From assembly GCA_905197955.1 (NCBI GenBank), contig CAJKAR010000047.1, positions 1 through 28,875 on the forward strand: a stretch of DNA of 28,875 nucleotides, in the 5' to 3' direction. This document shows, piece by piece, positions 8,025 through 15,500 of the stretch (position 1 is the first letter of the stretch; every line of letters begins with the position of its first letter). The position numbers and the translations under genes were made by a program. Below the pieces are notes generated by a model. The model ran no database searches, was not told the origin of the DNA, and saw only the letters and a list, made by a program, of their open reading frames with translations. Origin of the DNA: an uncultured Lentisphaeria bacterium (GTDB lineage: Bacteria; Verrucomicrobiota; Lentisphaeria; Victivallales; UBA1829).

Positions 8025-9073
8025 ATTTTACTCCTTTTATGGTAATGTGATGCAACAAAAAATTGATCGCCAGGCAAAGTTCTGCCGTCGATCTGGCGAA
8101 TCAGCAGCTCAAGAGACATTTCAATGAGCCTGTCCCAATCGTTCCGGACCGTGGAAATCTGCGGCAGCGGATTCTCCATCAGATGGGATCCCGCAACGAT
8201 CTCCAGATCCTCCGGACAACGAATACCGAGTTTTTCAAGTTCCTCCAGCAGAATCGCCGCAAAATTAAAATTGGTCGTCACCACAGCAGAAACTCTCTTG
8301 CTCCGCAACTCCGACCGGATCTTCCACGCGGCAGAAGCGATCCGCTCCCGCAACGGACGCATATCCTGCAAATCCAGTTGAAAATCCGCGGAATCCGGAA
8401 TTTCCAGTCCGCAGAATTCCGCCGCTCCGCGAAGAGCATCATAATTCAGCTTTTCCTTGTTGAAGCAGGGCTGAGCCGGATGGGCATCCAGCTGGGCTAT
8501 GCGGAGATGACCGGACTCCTTCAGATCCCGGAACGCATCCAGAAATCCCTGTTTCATATCGGCATTGACCGAGGGAATCCCCGCCGTTTCAAACGGCATT
8601 GAAATATCCAGAAGAACCGCAGGAACCTTGTCCTTGACAATACGGATCACTTCCGGATGCGGAGACTTGATGATAACGCCGTCTATCAGACCATTCAGCA
8701 GCATCGGACAGCGGAAGCCACGCTCCTGAACATAATGATAGTTCGTAATAAAATATCCGCGACGCAATGCGATCTCATCAAATTTCTGGGAAAGATCGGC
8801 ATCAAACCGTTTTTTCCACGGATATTCTGTGCCATAGTATTTGATCCGCATCAGCAGTCCGGAACGGATCCGTCTGTTTGAATCATTTCCGCTGCGCAGT
8901 TTTTTTGCCTGTGCATTCGGCACATAATTCAGAGAATAAACGGCATCCCAGACTTTCTTCCGGGTCTCCTCCGAAAAACCGTGCAGATTGTTGACGACGC
9001 CACTGACCGTCGACATGCTCAGATGGGCATAGGCAGCAATATCTTTCAGTGTCGTCTTCTTTTTTCCAGACAT
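8012..9073 (-). CDS. LacI family transcriptional regulator of the GH2 unit
   Basis: 353-residue repressor. The N-terminal helix-turn-helix (TTLKDIAAYAHLSMSTVSGVVN, residues about 6-27) and hinge helix (NAQAKKLRSG) are followed by a periplasmic-binding-protein-like effector domain (RSGLLMRIKY to the end) that should bind a sugar or sugar breakdown product. It is immediately followed by, and overlaps, the GH2 gene, which points to local control of that glycosidase. A 16-bp near-perfect palindrome lies 24 bp upstream of the start over the predicted transcription start, so autorepression of the whole lacI-GH2 unit is likely. The ribosome-binding site is weak (GGAAAA). The inducer is unknown. Confidence 0.93.
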   Translation of the reverse strand: MSGKKKTTLKDIAAYAHLSMSTVSGVVNNLHGFSEETRKKVWDAVYSLNYVPNAQAKKLRSGNDSNRRIRSGLLMRIKYYGTEYPWKKRFDADLSQKFDEIALRRGYFITNYHYVQERGFRCPMLLNGLIDGVIIKSPHPEVIRIVKDKVPAVLLDISMPFETAGIPSVNADMKQGFLDAFRDLKESGHLRIAQLDAHPAQPCFNKEKLNYDALRGAAEFCGLEIPDSADFQLDLQDMRPLRERIASAAWKIRSELRSKRVSAVVTTNFNFAAILLEELEKLGIRCPEDLEIVAGSHLMENPLPQISTVRNDWDRLIEMSLELLIRQIDGRTLPGDQFFVASHYHKRSKICVG

Positions 9074-9096
9074 TTGAAATTTTCCAAAAGATTTTC

Positions 9097-9112
9097 TTTG
9101 TAACGTTGCAAA
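9097..9112. promoter_or_regulatory. LacI-type operator
   Basis: The 16-mer TTTGTAACGTTGCAAA is an inverted repeat with 7 of 8 positions matching in each arm and a central AACGTT, the usual form of LacI-family operators with a central CG. It lies between the predicted -10 box and the lacI start, around the expected +1 site. The natural binder is the adjacent LacI protein; this is inference. Confidence 0.7.
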
Positions 9113-9115
9113 TCA

Positions 9116-9143
9116 AATATATAACCGATTCCCGGAAAAGCAA
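9116..9143 (-). promoter_or_regulatory. Predicted promoter of lacI-GH2
   Basis: On the minus strand TTGCTT (9143-9138), a 16-bp spacer and TATATT (9121-9116) form a reasonable sigma-70-like promoter. The operator palindrome begins 3 bp downstream of the -10 box, so a bound repressor would block transcription initiation. Confidence 0.55.
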
Positions 9144-9152
9144 ATAGCAATC

Positions 9153-10133
9153 TCATTTCACCGCCGCGGTATAGCAAAGGATTCCGGCGACAATCGCATC
9201 CACGGTAGCCTTCTGGCGCTTTGCCGTCAGCAGGGAGGATCCTTCCCGGTAGTTCGAAAGGAATCCGGTTTCGATCAGCACCGCCGGACAGTTGACATTT
9301 TTAATCACATAGAATCTGGCATGTTTCACGCCTCTGTCATTTGCCCCGGTCCGAGCGATCAGCTGACGCTGAATTTCGTAGGCAAGCCGATAATTCTGTT
9401 TATCGAAATTATTGCCGCGCCCTTTGACGAAACTCGCCTTCGTATCACTGGAGGACGGCGCTCCGACCGGAGTCATGGCAAACGTCTCAATTCCAGAAAT
9501 ACTCTTCACCACCGAGGCGTTGCAATGAATGGAAATAAACAGATCGGCCTTGGTTCTGGCATGCATGTTGACACGATCATCGAGAGTCGGATAACGATCG
9601 GTCGAACGGGTCATCATCACCGTGTATCCCTTTGCCCGCAATGCCGTCTGAAGCTGCTTCGCCATGGAGAGCGCAATCTGCTTTTCCCAGACGCCGCGCG
9701 GTCCGGGAGCCCCCTTATCCTTTCCTCCGTGTCCAGGATCAATCATAATCGTTTTAATCCGTTTCCGCGGCAGAACACTCTTCCGAAGCACAGGATCCAG
9801 CACCCGTGTAAAATCCATTTCCGAAATAAAAGGAAGTCCGCGACGCAGAACAGGGGCAAACAGATACGTCACCCCCGTCCCGTTGATGGAGCCGAAGCGC
9901 TTGTTGATGTTGAACACCAGACGCGAATACTTCGAAGAAAGAACATAACGATTGCCATCCTTTGAAACCGTCATTCCGTAAAAGGCCGCCACATCATACA
10001 AATACACATAACGCCGCCCCGCGCTCCATTGATAACGAATTCTGTTCTTCGCCTGCGCGGGAAGTTCCGGACAGAAACACAAAACCGACAGCGCGGCAAG
10101 CAGCAGAAATACAAATTTACGGCTCCAAAACAT
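9153..10133 (-). CDS. Secreted N-acetylmuramoyl-L-alanine amidase (Amidase_3)
   Basis: Zinc amidase that cuts the bond between N-acetylmuramic acid and the stem peptide, acting in the periplasm on peptidoglycan. From ATG 10133 the protein is 326 residues: signal peptide about 1-28 (FVFLLLAALSVLCF, cleavage near AQA), a beta-rich region about 40-120 resembling the copper-amine-oxidase-N-like modules found on cell-wall enzymes, then the catalytic domain with IDPGHGGKDKG (His135), Glu150, SIHCNAS (second zinc His) and IETGFLSN (catalytic Glu). I prefer ATG 10133 because AAGGA lies 9 nt upstream and it forms a TGATG junction with the thiD stop; the alternative GTG 10139 leaves only 3 nt. Role probably in cell division or wall turnover. 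Co-transcribed with thiD. Confidence 0.92.
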   Translation of the reverse strand: MFWSRKFVFLLLAALSVLCFCPELPAQAKNRIRYQWSAGRRYVYLYDVAAFYGMTVSKDGNRYVLSSKYSRLVFNINKRFGSINGTGVTYLFAPVLRRGLPFISEMDFTRVLDPVLRKSVLPRKRIKTIMIDPGHGGKDKGAPGPRGVWEKQIALSMAKQLQTALRAKGYTVMMTRSTDRYPTLDDRVNMHARTKADLFISIHCNASVVKSISGIETFAMTPVGAPSSSDTKASFVKGRGNNFDKQNYRLAYEIQRQLIARTGANDRGVKHARFYVIKNVNCPAVLIETGFLSNYREGSSLLTAKRQKATVDAIVAGILCYTAAVK

Positions 10134-10978
10134 CAGCACTTATCCTTTTTTACCAATCCGGCGGGGAACATGGAATGGAACTTTTTTCCGGTTCGCACAT
10201 GGTGTTCCAGCGAAGATTGAACAAACTTCTTTGCCTCGGCGACGGCCTCCTTCAACGGCAGCCCGTCTGCGATTCCGGCGGCAATCGCGGCGCTGAACGT
10301 GCATCCGGTTCCATGCGTTGTCAGCTCCGGCAGAGGCAGACGTTTCGTTGAGAGTGTAAAAGCACCATCCTCCAGCAGCACATAATCGGAAGCCTCTTCC
10401 GCATCCGCCGCATGTCCCCCCTTGATGATAATGCCGCATCCGAATTTTTTCCGGCAGGACTCCGCAGCCACTTTCATATCTTCCTCTGTTGCAATGGATT
10501 GACCGGCAAGAATTTCCGCCTCAAAAAGATTCGGTGTTACAATCGTGGCAAGCGGAAGAAGACGTTTCATGAGCGTCTCCACGGCATCATCGCGCAAAAG
10601 ACGCGATCCGCTGGTCGAGACCATCACCGGATCGACAATCAGCGCCCCCTGGAATCCCGCAAGGCAGTCGGCGACCGTTTCAATGATCTCCCTGGAAAAC
10701 AGCATTCCGGTTTTGATCGCCTTCACTTCGAATTCCGAAAGAACCGCTTCGATCTGCGCCTTCACATTCTCCGGAGAGACCGGCATTATGCCTGAAACGC
10801 GGAGAGGATTCTGCGCCGTCACCGCCGTCACCGCCGAACAGCCGAATACACCAAATGCAGCAAATGTTCTCAAATCCGCCTGAATTCCGGCTCCGCCGCC
10901 GCTGTCACTTCCGGCGATCGTCATTGCAACCGGATAAAAATTGTCCTGAATCACGTTCCCATGCTCCCTGCCGTCCAT
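10133..10978 (-). CDS. thiD: Hydroxymethylpyrimidine/phosphomethylpyrimidine kinase
   Basis: Ribokinase-like kinase that phosphorylates HMP and HMP-P for the pyrimidine half of thiamine. The 281 residues show TIAGSDSGGGAGIQAD (substrate-binding opening), GIMPVSPENVKAQIEAV, IKTGML, DPVMVSTSG, TPNLFEAEIL and the catalytic anion-hole motif THGTGCTFSAAIAAG, all canonical. ATG 10978 gives a slightly extended N-terminus (about 17 residues before the conserved block). No other thiamine genes and no TPP riboswitch are visible nearby. It shares one base with the amidase start, an unusual partner for thiD. Confidence 0.95.
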   Translation of the reverse strand: MDGREHGNVIQDNFYPVAMTIAGSDSGGGAGIQADLRTFAAFGVFGCSAVTAVTAQNPLRVSGIMPVSPENVKAQIEAVLSEFEVKAIKTGMLFSREIIETVADCLAGFQGALIVDPVMVSTSGSRLLRDDAVETLMKRLLPLATIVTPNLFEAEILAGQSIATEEDMKVAAESCRKKFGCGIIIKGGHAADAEEASDYVLLEDGAFTLSTKRLPLPELTTHGTGCTFSAAIAAGIADGLPLKEAVAEAKKFVQSSLEHHVRTGKKFHSMFPAGLVKKDKC

Positions 10979-11269
10979 GAACGACGGCTTCCATTCCTGT
11001 AACTTATGTTCATTCTTTAAATAAACAAAGGCATTATTGAAAAAAAATCAAAAAAAATCGGAAAAAACAGCCATTTTCCTCCGGGGAAGAAAACTTCGAT
11101 GTCCCTTTTTCCCTCCCTCCGTCGCCCTCCGGCAAATCATCTCTCCCCAGAAAAAAAGAATCCGCTGGCCAGAGATCTCCTCATGGACCGACGGAATCAT
11201 TATCAAAATCGCGCCTTCTATCCGGCCGCAGCTCCGGAAAACAGCTTTGCCGCCGACAGTCAGCTTCTG
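10979..11269. other. 291-bp spacer between thiD and the isomerase gene
   Basis: No credible coding sequence here. On the minus strand, downstream of the isomerase stop, an imperfect hairpin (about 11079-11098) is followed by T-rich tracts at 11037-11066, including two copies of an ATTTTTTTT run. That arrangement could terminate the isomerase transcript, but it may equally be an AT-rich region upstream of thiD. I could not assign a convincing thiD promoter. Confidence 0.4.
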
Positions 11270-11983
11270 TTATGCGTTTCGAATCGCCTCCACACACTGC
11301 TTGAGCGCAGGAACCGGATTCTCCGCATCGCCTTCATATTCCAGGGTCAGATATCCCTGATAATCCGTCTCGCGCAGATATGCCAGATACGCGGAAAGAT
11401 CCAGATTTCCCGTTCCGACGACCACATCTTCCGGCTTGCCCGCCCGGTCAAAGACAAAATCCTTGATATGGGTTCCATAGAGACGGGAACGGAACTTCTT
11501 CGCAATCTCCAGCGGATTCTCTCCGGAATCCAGCATCCATGCCGTATCCAGACAGAGTCCGATATTCTCGCTGGAACGGCTGAACAGCTCCTCCAGCCTC
11601 CAGACCGGTCCAAGCTTGTGTTTGCGTCCATGATTGTGAATCGCGATTTTTTTGCCGTATTCCGCACAGAGCTTCTCCACCATATCCAGAGCCCCGGGCG
11701 CCAGATCCGCGCTGATCGCAGGGAAATCCGCCATGACAGCAAATTCGAATACCTTTCTCGCCGCGGCCTCGTCTGTGGAAAACCCGTTTACGCCGAACGA
11801 AGAGATCCGGATTCCATTGTCCGTATACTGTTTCAGCGTTTCCTGCGGATGATCCAGATCAATATGAATACCGCAGAGCTCAATCCGGTCTGCACCGCAG
11901 AGTTTCAGTGCCTCGATGATTTTTCCGGTCTCCTTGTAGGAGCGGAAACACCAGCTTTGAATGCCAAGTCGGGATGTCAGCAT
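11270..11983 (-). CDS. Sugar phosphate isomerase/epimerase family protein (AP endonuclease 2-type TIM barrel)
   Basis: 237-residue TIM-barrel protein of the xylose isomerase-like superfamily (IolE/IolI, hydroxypyruvate isomerase and related). Visible features: LGIQSWCFR opening, ADRIELCGIH, IAIHNHG, LCLDTAWM, GTHIKDF and TLEYEGD, which hold the expected His, Asp, His and Glu metal ligands of this fold. Such proteins isomerise or epimerise keto sugars and are frequent in sugar-use loci of PVC bacteria. It is at the short end of the family's range. It has its own promoter and a good AAGGAG site, and lies beside the AraC/LacI pair. The substrate cannot be told from sequence. Confidence 0.88.
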   Translation of the reverse strand: MLTSRLGIQSWCFRSYKETGKIIEALKLCGADRIELCGIHIDLDHPQETLKQYTDNGIRISSFGVNGFSTDEAAARKVFEFAVMADFPAISADLAPGALDMVEKLCAEYGKKIAIHNHGRKHKLGPVWRLEELFSRSSENIGLCLDTAWMLDSGENPLEIAKKFRSRLYGTHIKDFVFDRAGKPEDVVVGTGNLDLSAYLAYLRETDYQGYLTLEYEGDAENPVPALKQCVEAIRNA

Positions 11984-12013
11984 AAAAATACTCCTTTTTT
12001 AGTGAATGACTGT

Positions 12014-12042
12014 ATTATACCGTGCATTCCATGTAGAAACAA
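12014..12042 (-). promoter_or_regulatory. Predicted promoter of the isomerase gene
   Basis: TTGTTT (12042-12037), a 17-bp spacer and a perfect TATAAT (12019-12014) on the minus strand, about 30 bp before ATG 11983. An inverted repeat GAATG/CATTC (12004-12008 and 12025-12029) is centred on the -10 box and may be a regulator site. The 17-bp spacer and consensus -10 make the promoter call fairly safe. Confidence 0.65.
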
Positions 12043-12115
12043 GAACAATTCCCTGAAAAAAGATACTTCATTGATATTTTATTCTAAAAAATTCAACAAA
12101 ACCCTCCGCCCCGAA

Positions 12116-13069
12116 TCAGAGGGGACAGGGTCCCGTAGATTTGCGAATGTTCAGTTTTGTCGGTACGATGATCTGACTTTTTCCATTCTGCCCATCGATT
12201 TCCAGAAGAAGCTGATCAAGAGCATTGCGCACCAGTTCCGGATAATCGAATTCCAGAGTAGTAAGGGGCGGAGTCTGAAAGGGCGACACACCGCTGTTCT
12301 CATAGGTAATAAGCGAAATATCCCGTGGGATCTCCTTTCCAGCCTCACGAATGACTTTCACGGTAATCCCTTCCCACTCCATCGGGATGAGAATAAATGC
12401 AGTAAACCCCTCCTCCAGGAGTCTCCGGAGAGCGGGTTCAAATTCCGTCTCTTCCAGACAGAGATTGCAGACATTGTCCCGGATTCCGTATTGCTCTGCG
12501 ATCCGGAAAAATTCCCCGAGCCCCCGGTTCAGCTCCCGCTCCGTTGCAGTCGGTCTCCGCAACCGGGCAATTTTCCGATGCCCAAGTCCGATAAGATGTT
12601 CCATTACCAGCCGGCTTTCTCCATCCGCATCTGGGAAAATACAGCTGATATGGTCCAACGCAAGCCCGAAATTATTCACGACCACAAGCGGGATATTGTG
12701 CCGGAAACTCCATTCGGAGGGAATCCGGGAATTGATCACAAGCGCGCCGTCTATCAGGGAACTGTCCAGAAGCGGAATTCCGTTCGGCGGAAAGAAAAGC
12801 ATCTGCAGCTTCCGAGCCGTGGTCTGCAGAATCAACTGGTTCAGATAGGGTTCCAGCGAAGCCTCCATCCAGGGCACAAGTACACCAATGGTTTTCGTGT
12901 GTTTTCCGGAGAGGTTCCGGTAATTGCGCTGATTCGCCAGAGCAAGCACCTGTGCGCGAATCTCGGGAGCGACATCCGGCTTCCGGTTCAATGCCCTGGA
13001 GGCCTGCGATATCGAGATTCCCAGTTCTCCGGCAAGATCCCGCAGAGTCGTCTTTCGAACACCGCTCAT
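12116..13069 (-). CDS. LacI family transcriptional regulator (second)
   Basis: 317-residue repressor with an N-terminal helix-turn-helix (TTLRDLAGELGISISQASRALN, about residues 6-27) and a sugar-responsive effector domain from about residue 58 (KTIGVLVPWMEAS, DGALVINSR, HLIGLGHRKIARL, ILIPMEWEG, LTTLEFDYPEL). It lacks a usual-length hinge region and is slightly shorter than typical LacI proteins (about 330-340). Its start overlaps the AraC stop by 4 bp (ATGA 13066-13069) with GGAG upstream, so the two regulators are made together. Likely targets are the isomerase gene just downstream and perhaps the pseudopilin-glycosidase operon on the other side of the tRNA; both are inference. Confidence 0.92.
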   Translation of the reverse strand: MSGVRKTTLRDLAGELGISISQASRALNRKPDVAPEIRAQVLALANQRNYRNLSGKHTKTIGVLVPWMEASLEPYLNQLILQTTARKLQMLFFPPNGIPLLDSSLIDGALVINSRIPSEWSFRHNIPLVVVNNFGLALDHISCIFPDADGESRLVMEHLIGLGHRKIARLRRPTATERELNRGLGEFFRIAEQYGIRDNVCNLCLEETEFEPALRRLLEEGFTAFILIPMEWEGITVKVIREAGKEIPRDISLITYENSGVSPFQTPPLTTLEFDYPELVRNALDQLLLEIDGQNGKSQIIVPTKLNIRKSTGPCPL

Positions 13070-13899
13070 AGGGACTCCGCGTCCTTTCCTCTCTGAAAGC
13101 GTCTCATGACGCCGATTGCATTTTTCCGATACTCTCCGGGAGATGTCCCGTGAAGTTTCTTAAAGGTTCGAGAGAAGTGAAAGCGGTCCCGGACCCCAAT
13201 CGCCTCGCAGATATCATCAATGGTCATCCGCCCGGATGCCAGCAGATGCGCCGCGCGCGAATATCGCAGATGAAGAAGATACTGATACGGAGTCACCCCC
13301 GTTTGATCGCGGAAAAGACGCAGAAACACATTTTCGGAAAGACCAATAGATCGCCCCATCGCTTCCACGTTCAGCGGCTGGGCTAATTTCTCGCGCATCA
13401 TGGAGCAGAGCTCGATAATGCGGGGATCCGACGTAATCTCACAGAACGCATCCCCTGGCAGCCTCGCTGTCGCAGCGGATGCAAGTGCAGATGCAAGAAA
13501 ACTGCGGCGCACAAAATCCGATCCCGGCTGCATCAGATTCCGCTCCAGCTCCAGATACAACTCCCGGAGCCCCCCTTCCAGAGACAGCTCATTCAGCAGC
13601 CGCACTCCGCTCCCGACCACTCCGGTCAACTCGAAATGAAGATACACCTGAACCGGATTCCCTGCATTCCAGGTACGCAGATCACAATTCGGCGGCAGAA
13701 GATAAAGACGCTCCGGCAGCAGTTCCACTTTCCGTCCCTGCAGATAAACCCCGGCGCCGCCGGAGTCATGATGGTACAGCCGCCAGTAATAACCGCTAAG
13801 CCGGATTCCGTTCCAGGCCTCCCCCAGCCGGGTGCAGGTCACCGTCTCAAGATGGAGCTCCGGAAAAGAAAAGGAAGGAGTTTCCGACTGCGAAGTCAT
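13066..13899 (-). CDS. AraC family transcriptional regulator
   Basis: 277-residue regulator: N-terminal cupin-like sensor (about 20-130, with HHDSGGAGVYLQGRKVELLP and YLLPPNC) and a C-terminal double helix-turn-helix (about 165-265: LNVEAMGRSIGLSENVFLRLF, TPYQYLLHLRYSRAAHLLA, IDDICEAIGVRDRFHFSRTFK and the GTSPGEYR signature). This is the architecture of sugar-responsive activators such as AraC and RhaR-like proteins. It starts 6 bp after the coaC stop and its own stop overlaps the second lacI, so it seems embedded in the gmk-coaC transcript, an odd place for a sugar regulator. Confidence 0.93.
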   Translation of the reverse strand: MTSQSETPSFSFPELHLETVTCTRLGEAWNGIRLSGYYWRLYHHDSGGAGVYLQGRKVELLPERLYLLPPNCDLRTWNAGNPVQVYLHFELTGVVGSGVRLLNELSLEGGLRELYLELERNLMQPGSDFVRRSFLASALASAATARLPGDAFCEITSDPRIIELCSMMREKLAQPLNVEAMGRSIGLSENVFLRLFRDQTGVTPYQYLLHLRYSRAAHLLASGRMTIDDICEAIGVRDRFHFSRTFKKLHGTSPGEYRKNAIGVMRRFQRGKDAESL

Positions 13900-13905
13900 A
13901 ACGGA

Positions 13906-14442
13906 TCAGAGCAATTCCTGGATTCTTGCCAGAATTTCCGGGACATCCGCCATCCGTCCCTCTCCGTTGTCGCCACAGGCGAGCCTTCCGGTCCCCGGAC
14001 CGACAAAGTTGACACCCCACTCCCGCAGAGCCGCACAGTTGCGCTGAACCGCAGGACTGCGCCACATGCGGGTATTCATCGCCGGAGCCAGCAGAACAGG
14101 CCCGTTATATGCCATTGCAGTCGTAGTCAACGCATCATCCGCAATGCCGTTGGCATATTTGCCGAGAAAATTTGCAGTACACGGAGCAATGACCATCAGA
14201 GAACACAATTCCGAAATTTCAATGTGTCCGGGCCGCCACGTAGGGGTCTGCCAGAGATCGAAGATCACGGGATTGCGGGAAAGAGTAAAAAAAAGTTTAT
14301 CGGAAATCAGATGACGCGCCGCATCGGTCATCATCACATGCACATCATACTTCAATGCAGTCAGTTTGGAGCAGAGATCCGCCGCCTTGTACGCGGCGAT
14401 TCCGCCGGTCACTCCGAGCAGGATCGCGTTTTTTTCAGCCAT
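13906..14442 (-). CDS. coaC: Phosphopantothenoylcysteine decarboxylase, stand-alone CoaC domain
   Basis: FMN-dependent decarboxylase converting 4'-phosphopantothenoylcysteine to 4'-phosphopantetheine in CoA synthesis. The 178-residue protein has the flavoprotein opening LLGVTGGIAAYKAADL, the active-site His in GHIEIS, APCTANFLGKYANGIADD, the PAMNTRMW motif with its conserved Asn, and the substrate-clamp Cys in GRLACGDNGEGRM. It stops where bacterial CoaBC proteins continue into the CoaB synthetase, so CoaB must be encoded elsewhere. ATG 14442 is preferred because AGAGG is 6 nt upstream; ATG 14448, two codons earlier, would sit directly on that site. It overlaps the gmk end, matching the common gmk-coaBC gene order. 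Confidence 0.9.
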   Translation of the reverse strand: MAEKNAILLGVTGGIAAYKAADLCSKLTALKYDVHVMMTDAARHLISDKLFFTLSRNPVIFDLWQTPTWRPGHIEISELCSLMVIAPCTANFLGKYANGIADDALTTTAMAYNGPVLLAPAMNTRMWRSPAVQRNCAALREWGVNFVGPGTGRLACGDNGEGRMADVPEILARIQELL

Positions 14443-15058
14443 TGACATCCTCTTTCCATCGTTTGGTGGACATTCTGAACGCCTGAAGCAGAGAATCGAA
14501 CTTTTCCACAGCTCCGGCGAAATCGTCGTTGATCAGGAGATAAGAATACTCCCTCCAGCGGCTGATTTCAAGTTTGGAATTGTAAAGTCTCTTCTGAATC
14601 ACCTCTTCGGAATCGGTGGCGCGGCCACGAAGACGCCGTTCCAGTTCCGCATGGGAAGGCGGCGCAACAAAGACAAACTCCGCACAGGCATCAAACAGAG
14701 CATCCTTCCTGCAAAGTTCACGAACCTTGGCCGCCCCCTGAACATCGATATCGAGAATCACATCAATCCCACGGGACACGCGGTCAAGCACTTCGGACTT
14801 CAGAGTTCCGTAAAAATTGCCGTGAACTTCAGCATACTCAATAAACGCATCCTCTGCGATTTTCTGCTGGAAAGCCTCTCTGGAAAGGAAGTAGTAATCG
14901 ACGCCATCGCGTTCCGCACCGCGGGGAGCTCTGGTCGTGCAGGAAATGGAAAAACAAACTTCCGGATGTCTGCTCATGACCTCTTTACTGATGCTGGATT
15001 TTCCCGAACCGCTGGGTCCGGAAAGGATCAATGCCACCCCTAATCGCTGAATCTCCAT
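14435..15058 (-). CDS. gmk: Guanylate kinase
   Basis: Converts GMP to GDP with ATP. The 207-residue protein carries the P-loop GPSGSGKSS (residues 14-22), the GMP-binding segment SCTTRAPRGAERDGVDYYF, EYAEVHGNFYGT, and DIDVQGAAKV, all canonical, and has normal length. ATG 15058 is preceded by GGAG at a longer than ideal distance. Downstream it overlaps coaC, the arrangement seen in many bacteria although the intervening rpoZ is absent here. Upstream lies tRNA-Lys on the same strand. Confidence 0.96.
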   Translation of the reverse strand: MEIQRLGVALILSGPSGSGKSSISKEVMSRHPEVCFSISCTTRAPRGAERDGVDYYFLSREAFQQKIAEDAFIEYAEVHGNFYGTLKSEVLDRVSRGIDVILDIDVQGAAKVRELCRKDALFDACAEFVFVAPPSHAELERRLRGRATDSEEVIQKRLYNSKLEISRWREYSYLLINDDFAGAVEKFDSLLQAFRMSTKRWKEDVNG

Positions 15059-15166
15059 AAGGAAAAGTATCTCCGTATCAAAGCCGTACTCCGGATTTTG
15101 CGGAGAGGGTGAACTGTCTGCAAAAGCGAATAACCGGCGTGGTTTATAAGATTTGGGAAAAAAGAA

Positions 15167-15242
15167 TGGTGAGTCGGCCGGGGCTCGAACCCGGGACCAC
15201 CGCCTTAAAAGGGCGATGCTCTACCGACTGAGCTACCGACTC
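15167..15242 (-). tRNA. tRNA-Lys (UUU), CCA encoded
   Basis: The 76-nt cloverleaf on the minus strand folds cleanly: acceptor GAGTCGG/CCGACTC, D stem GCTC/GAGC, anticodon stem TCGCC/GGCGG with one G-U pair, loop CTTTTAA giving anticodon TTT, and T arm CCGGG-TTCGAGC-CCCGG. Discriminator A and an encoded CCA (15167-15169) complete it. A T-run follows the 3' end. Confidence 0.97.
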
Positions 15243-15276
15243 ACTCGAGTTCATCTTATCTTGTGCAGATGTCTAT

Positions 15277-15304
15277 AACATACTCCTGTTTCACGATTTG
15301 TCAA
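15277..15304 (-). promoter_or_regulatory. Predicted promoter of tRNA-Lys
   Basis: On the minus strand a consensus -35 TTGACA (15304-15299), a 16-bp spacer and TATGTT (15282-15277) lie about 35 bp before the tRNA 5' end. It may also feed gmk and the genes after it, since no strong separate promoter was seen in 15059-15166. Confidence 0.6.
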
Positions 15305-15406
15305 ACGTAATTCTGAAAAAAAAACATTTTTTTCCATTTTCGTACCGAAAAACGATAGCAGACCATGCATTTGCGGTTTTTTGCGGCAAAAATCCCGTTC
15401 AAGGGA

Positions 15407-15435
15407 TTGTCTTTTTCTCCTTCCTGAATTATAAT
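15407..15435 (+). promoter_or_regulatory. Predicted promoter of the pseudopilin-glycosidase-ARH operon
   Basis: TTGTCT (15407-15412), a 17-bp spacer and a perfect TATAAT (15430-15435), leaving a leader of about 60 nt before ATG 15501. It is among the best sigma-70-type promoters in the window. Confidence 0.7.
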
Positions 15436-15447
15436 TAAAGCAGAAAC

Positions 15448-15457
15448 GAACCGGTTC
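15448..15457. promoter_or_regulatory. Candidate LacI-type operator
   Basis: GAACCGGTTC is a perfect 10-bp palindrome 12 bp downstream of the -10 box, so it would cover the early transcribed region. A central CG within AACCGGTT is a known form of LacI-family operator (for example AscG-like sites). The second LacI protein (12116-13069) is the nearest candidate binder. A 10-bp palindrome alone is modest evidence. Confidence 0.4.
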
Positions 15458-15500
15458 CGGAAATGAAAAACTCAAAAAATCGGAGAAACAAGGAAAAAAA

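Noticed and set aside
5793..8045. A 750-codon open frame on the plus strand opposite the GH2 gene
   Set aside because: It mirrors the GH2 gene, which has a complete catalytic domain and a good ribosome-binding site. The antisense product is rich in Arg, His and Ile with no recognisable domain; its openness follows from codon bias.
10979..11100. TPP riboswitch before thiD
   Set aside because: No conserved THI-box sequence (CUGAGA-type) is found; the region is T-rich on the thiD strand and unstructured.
11099..13096. A 665-codon open frame on the plus strand across the isomerase and LacI genes
   Set aside because: It covers two well-supported minus-strand genes and the spacer between them; composition is low-quality and no motif is visible.
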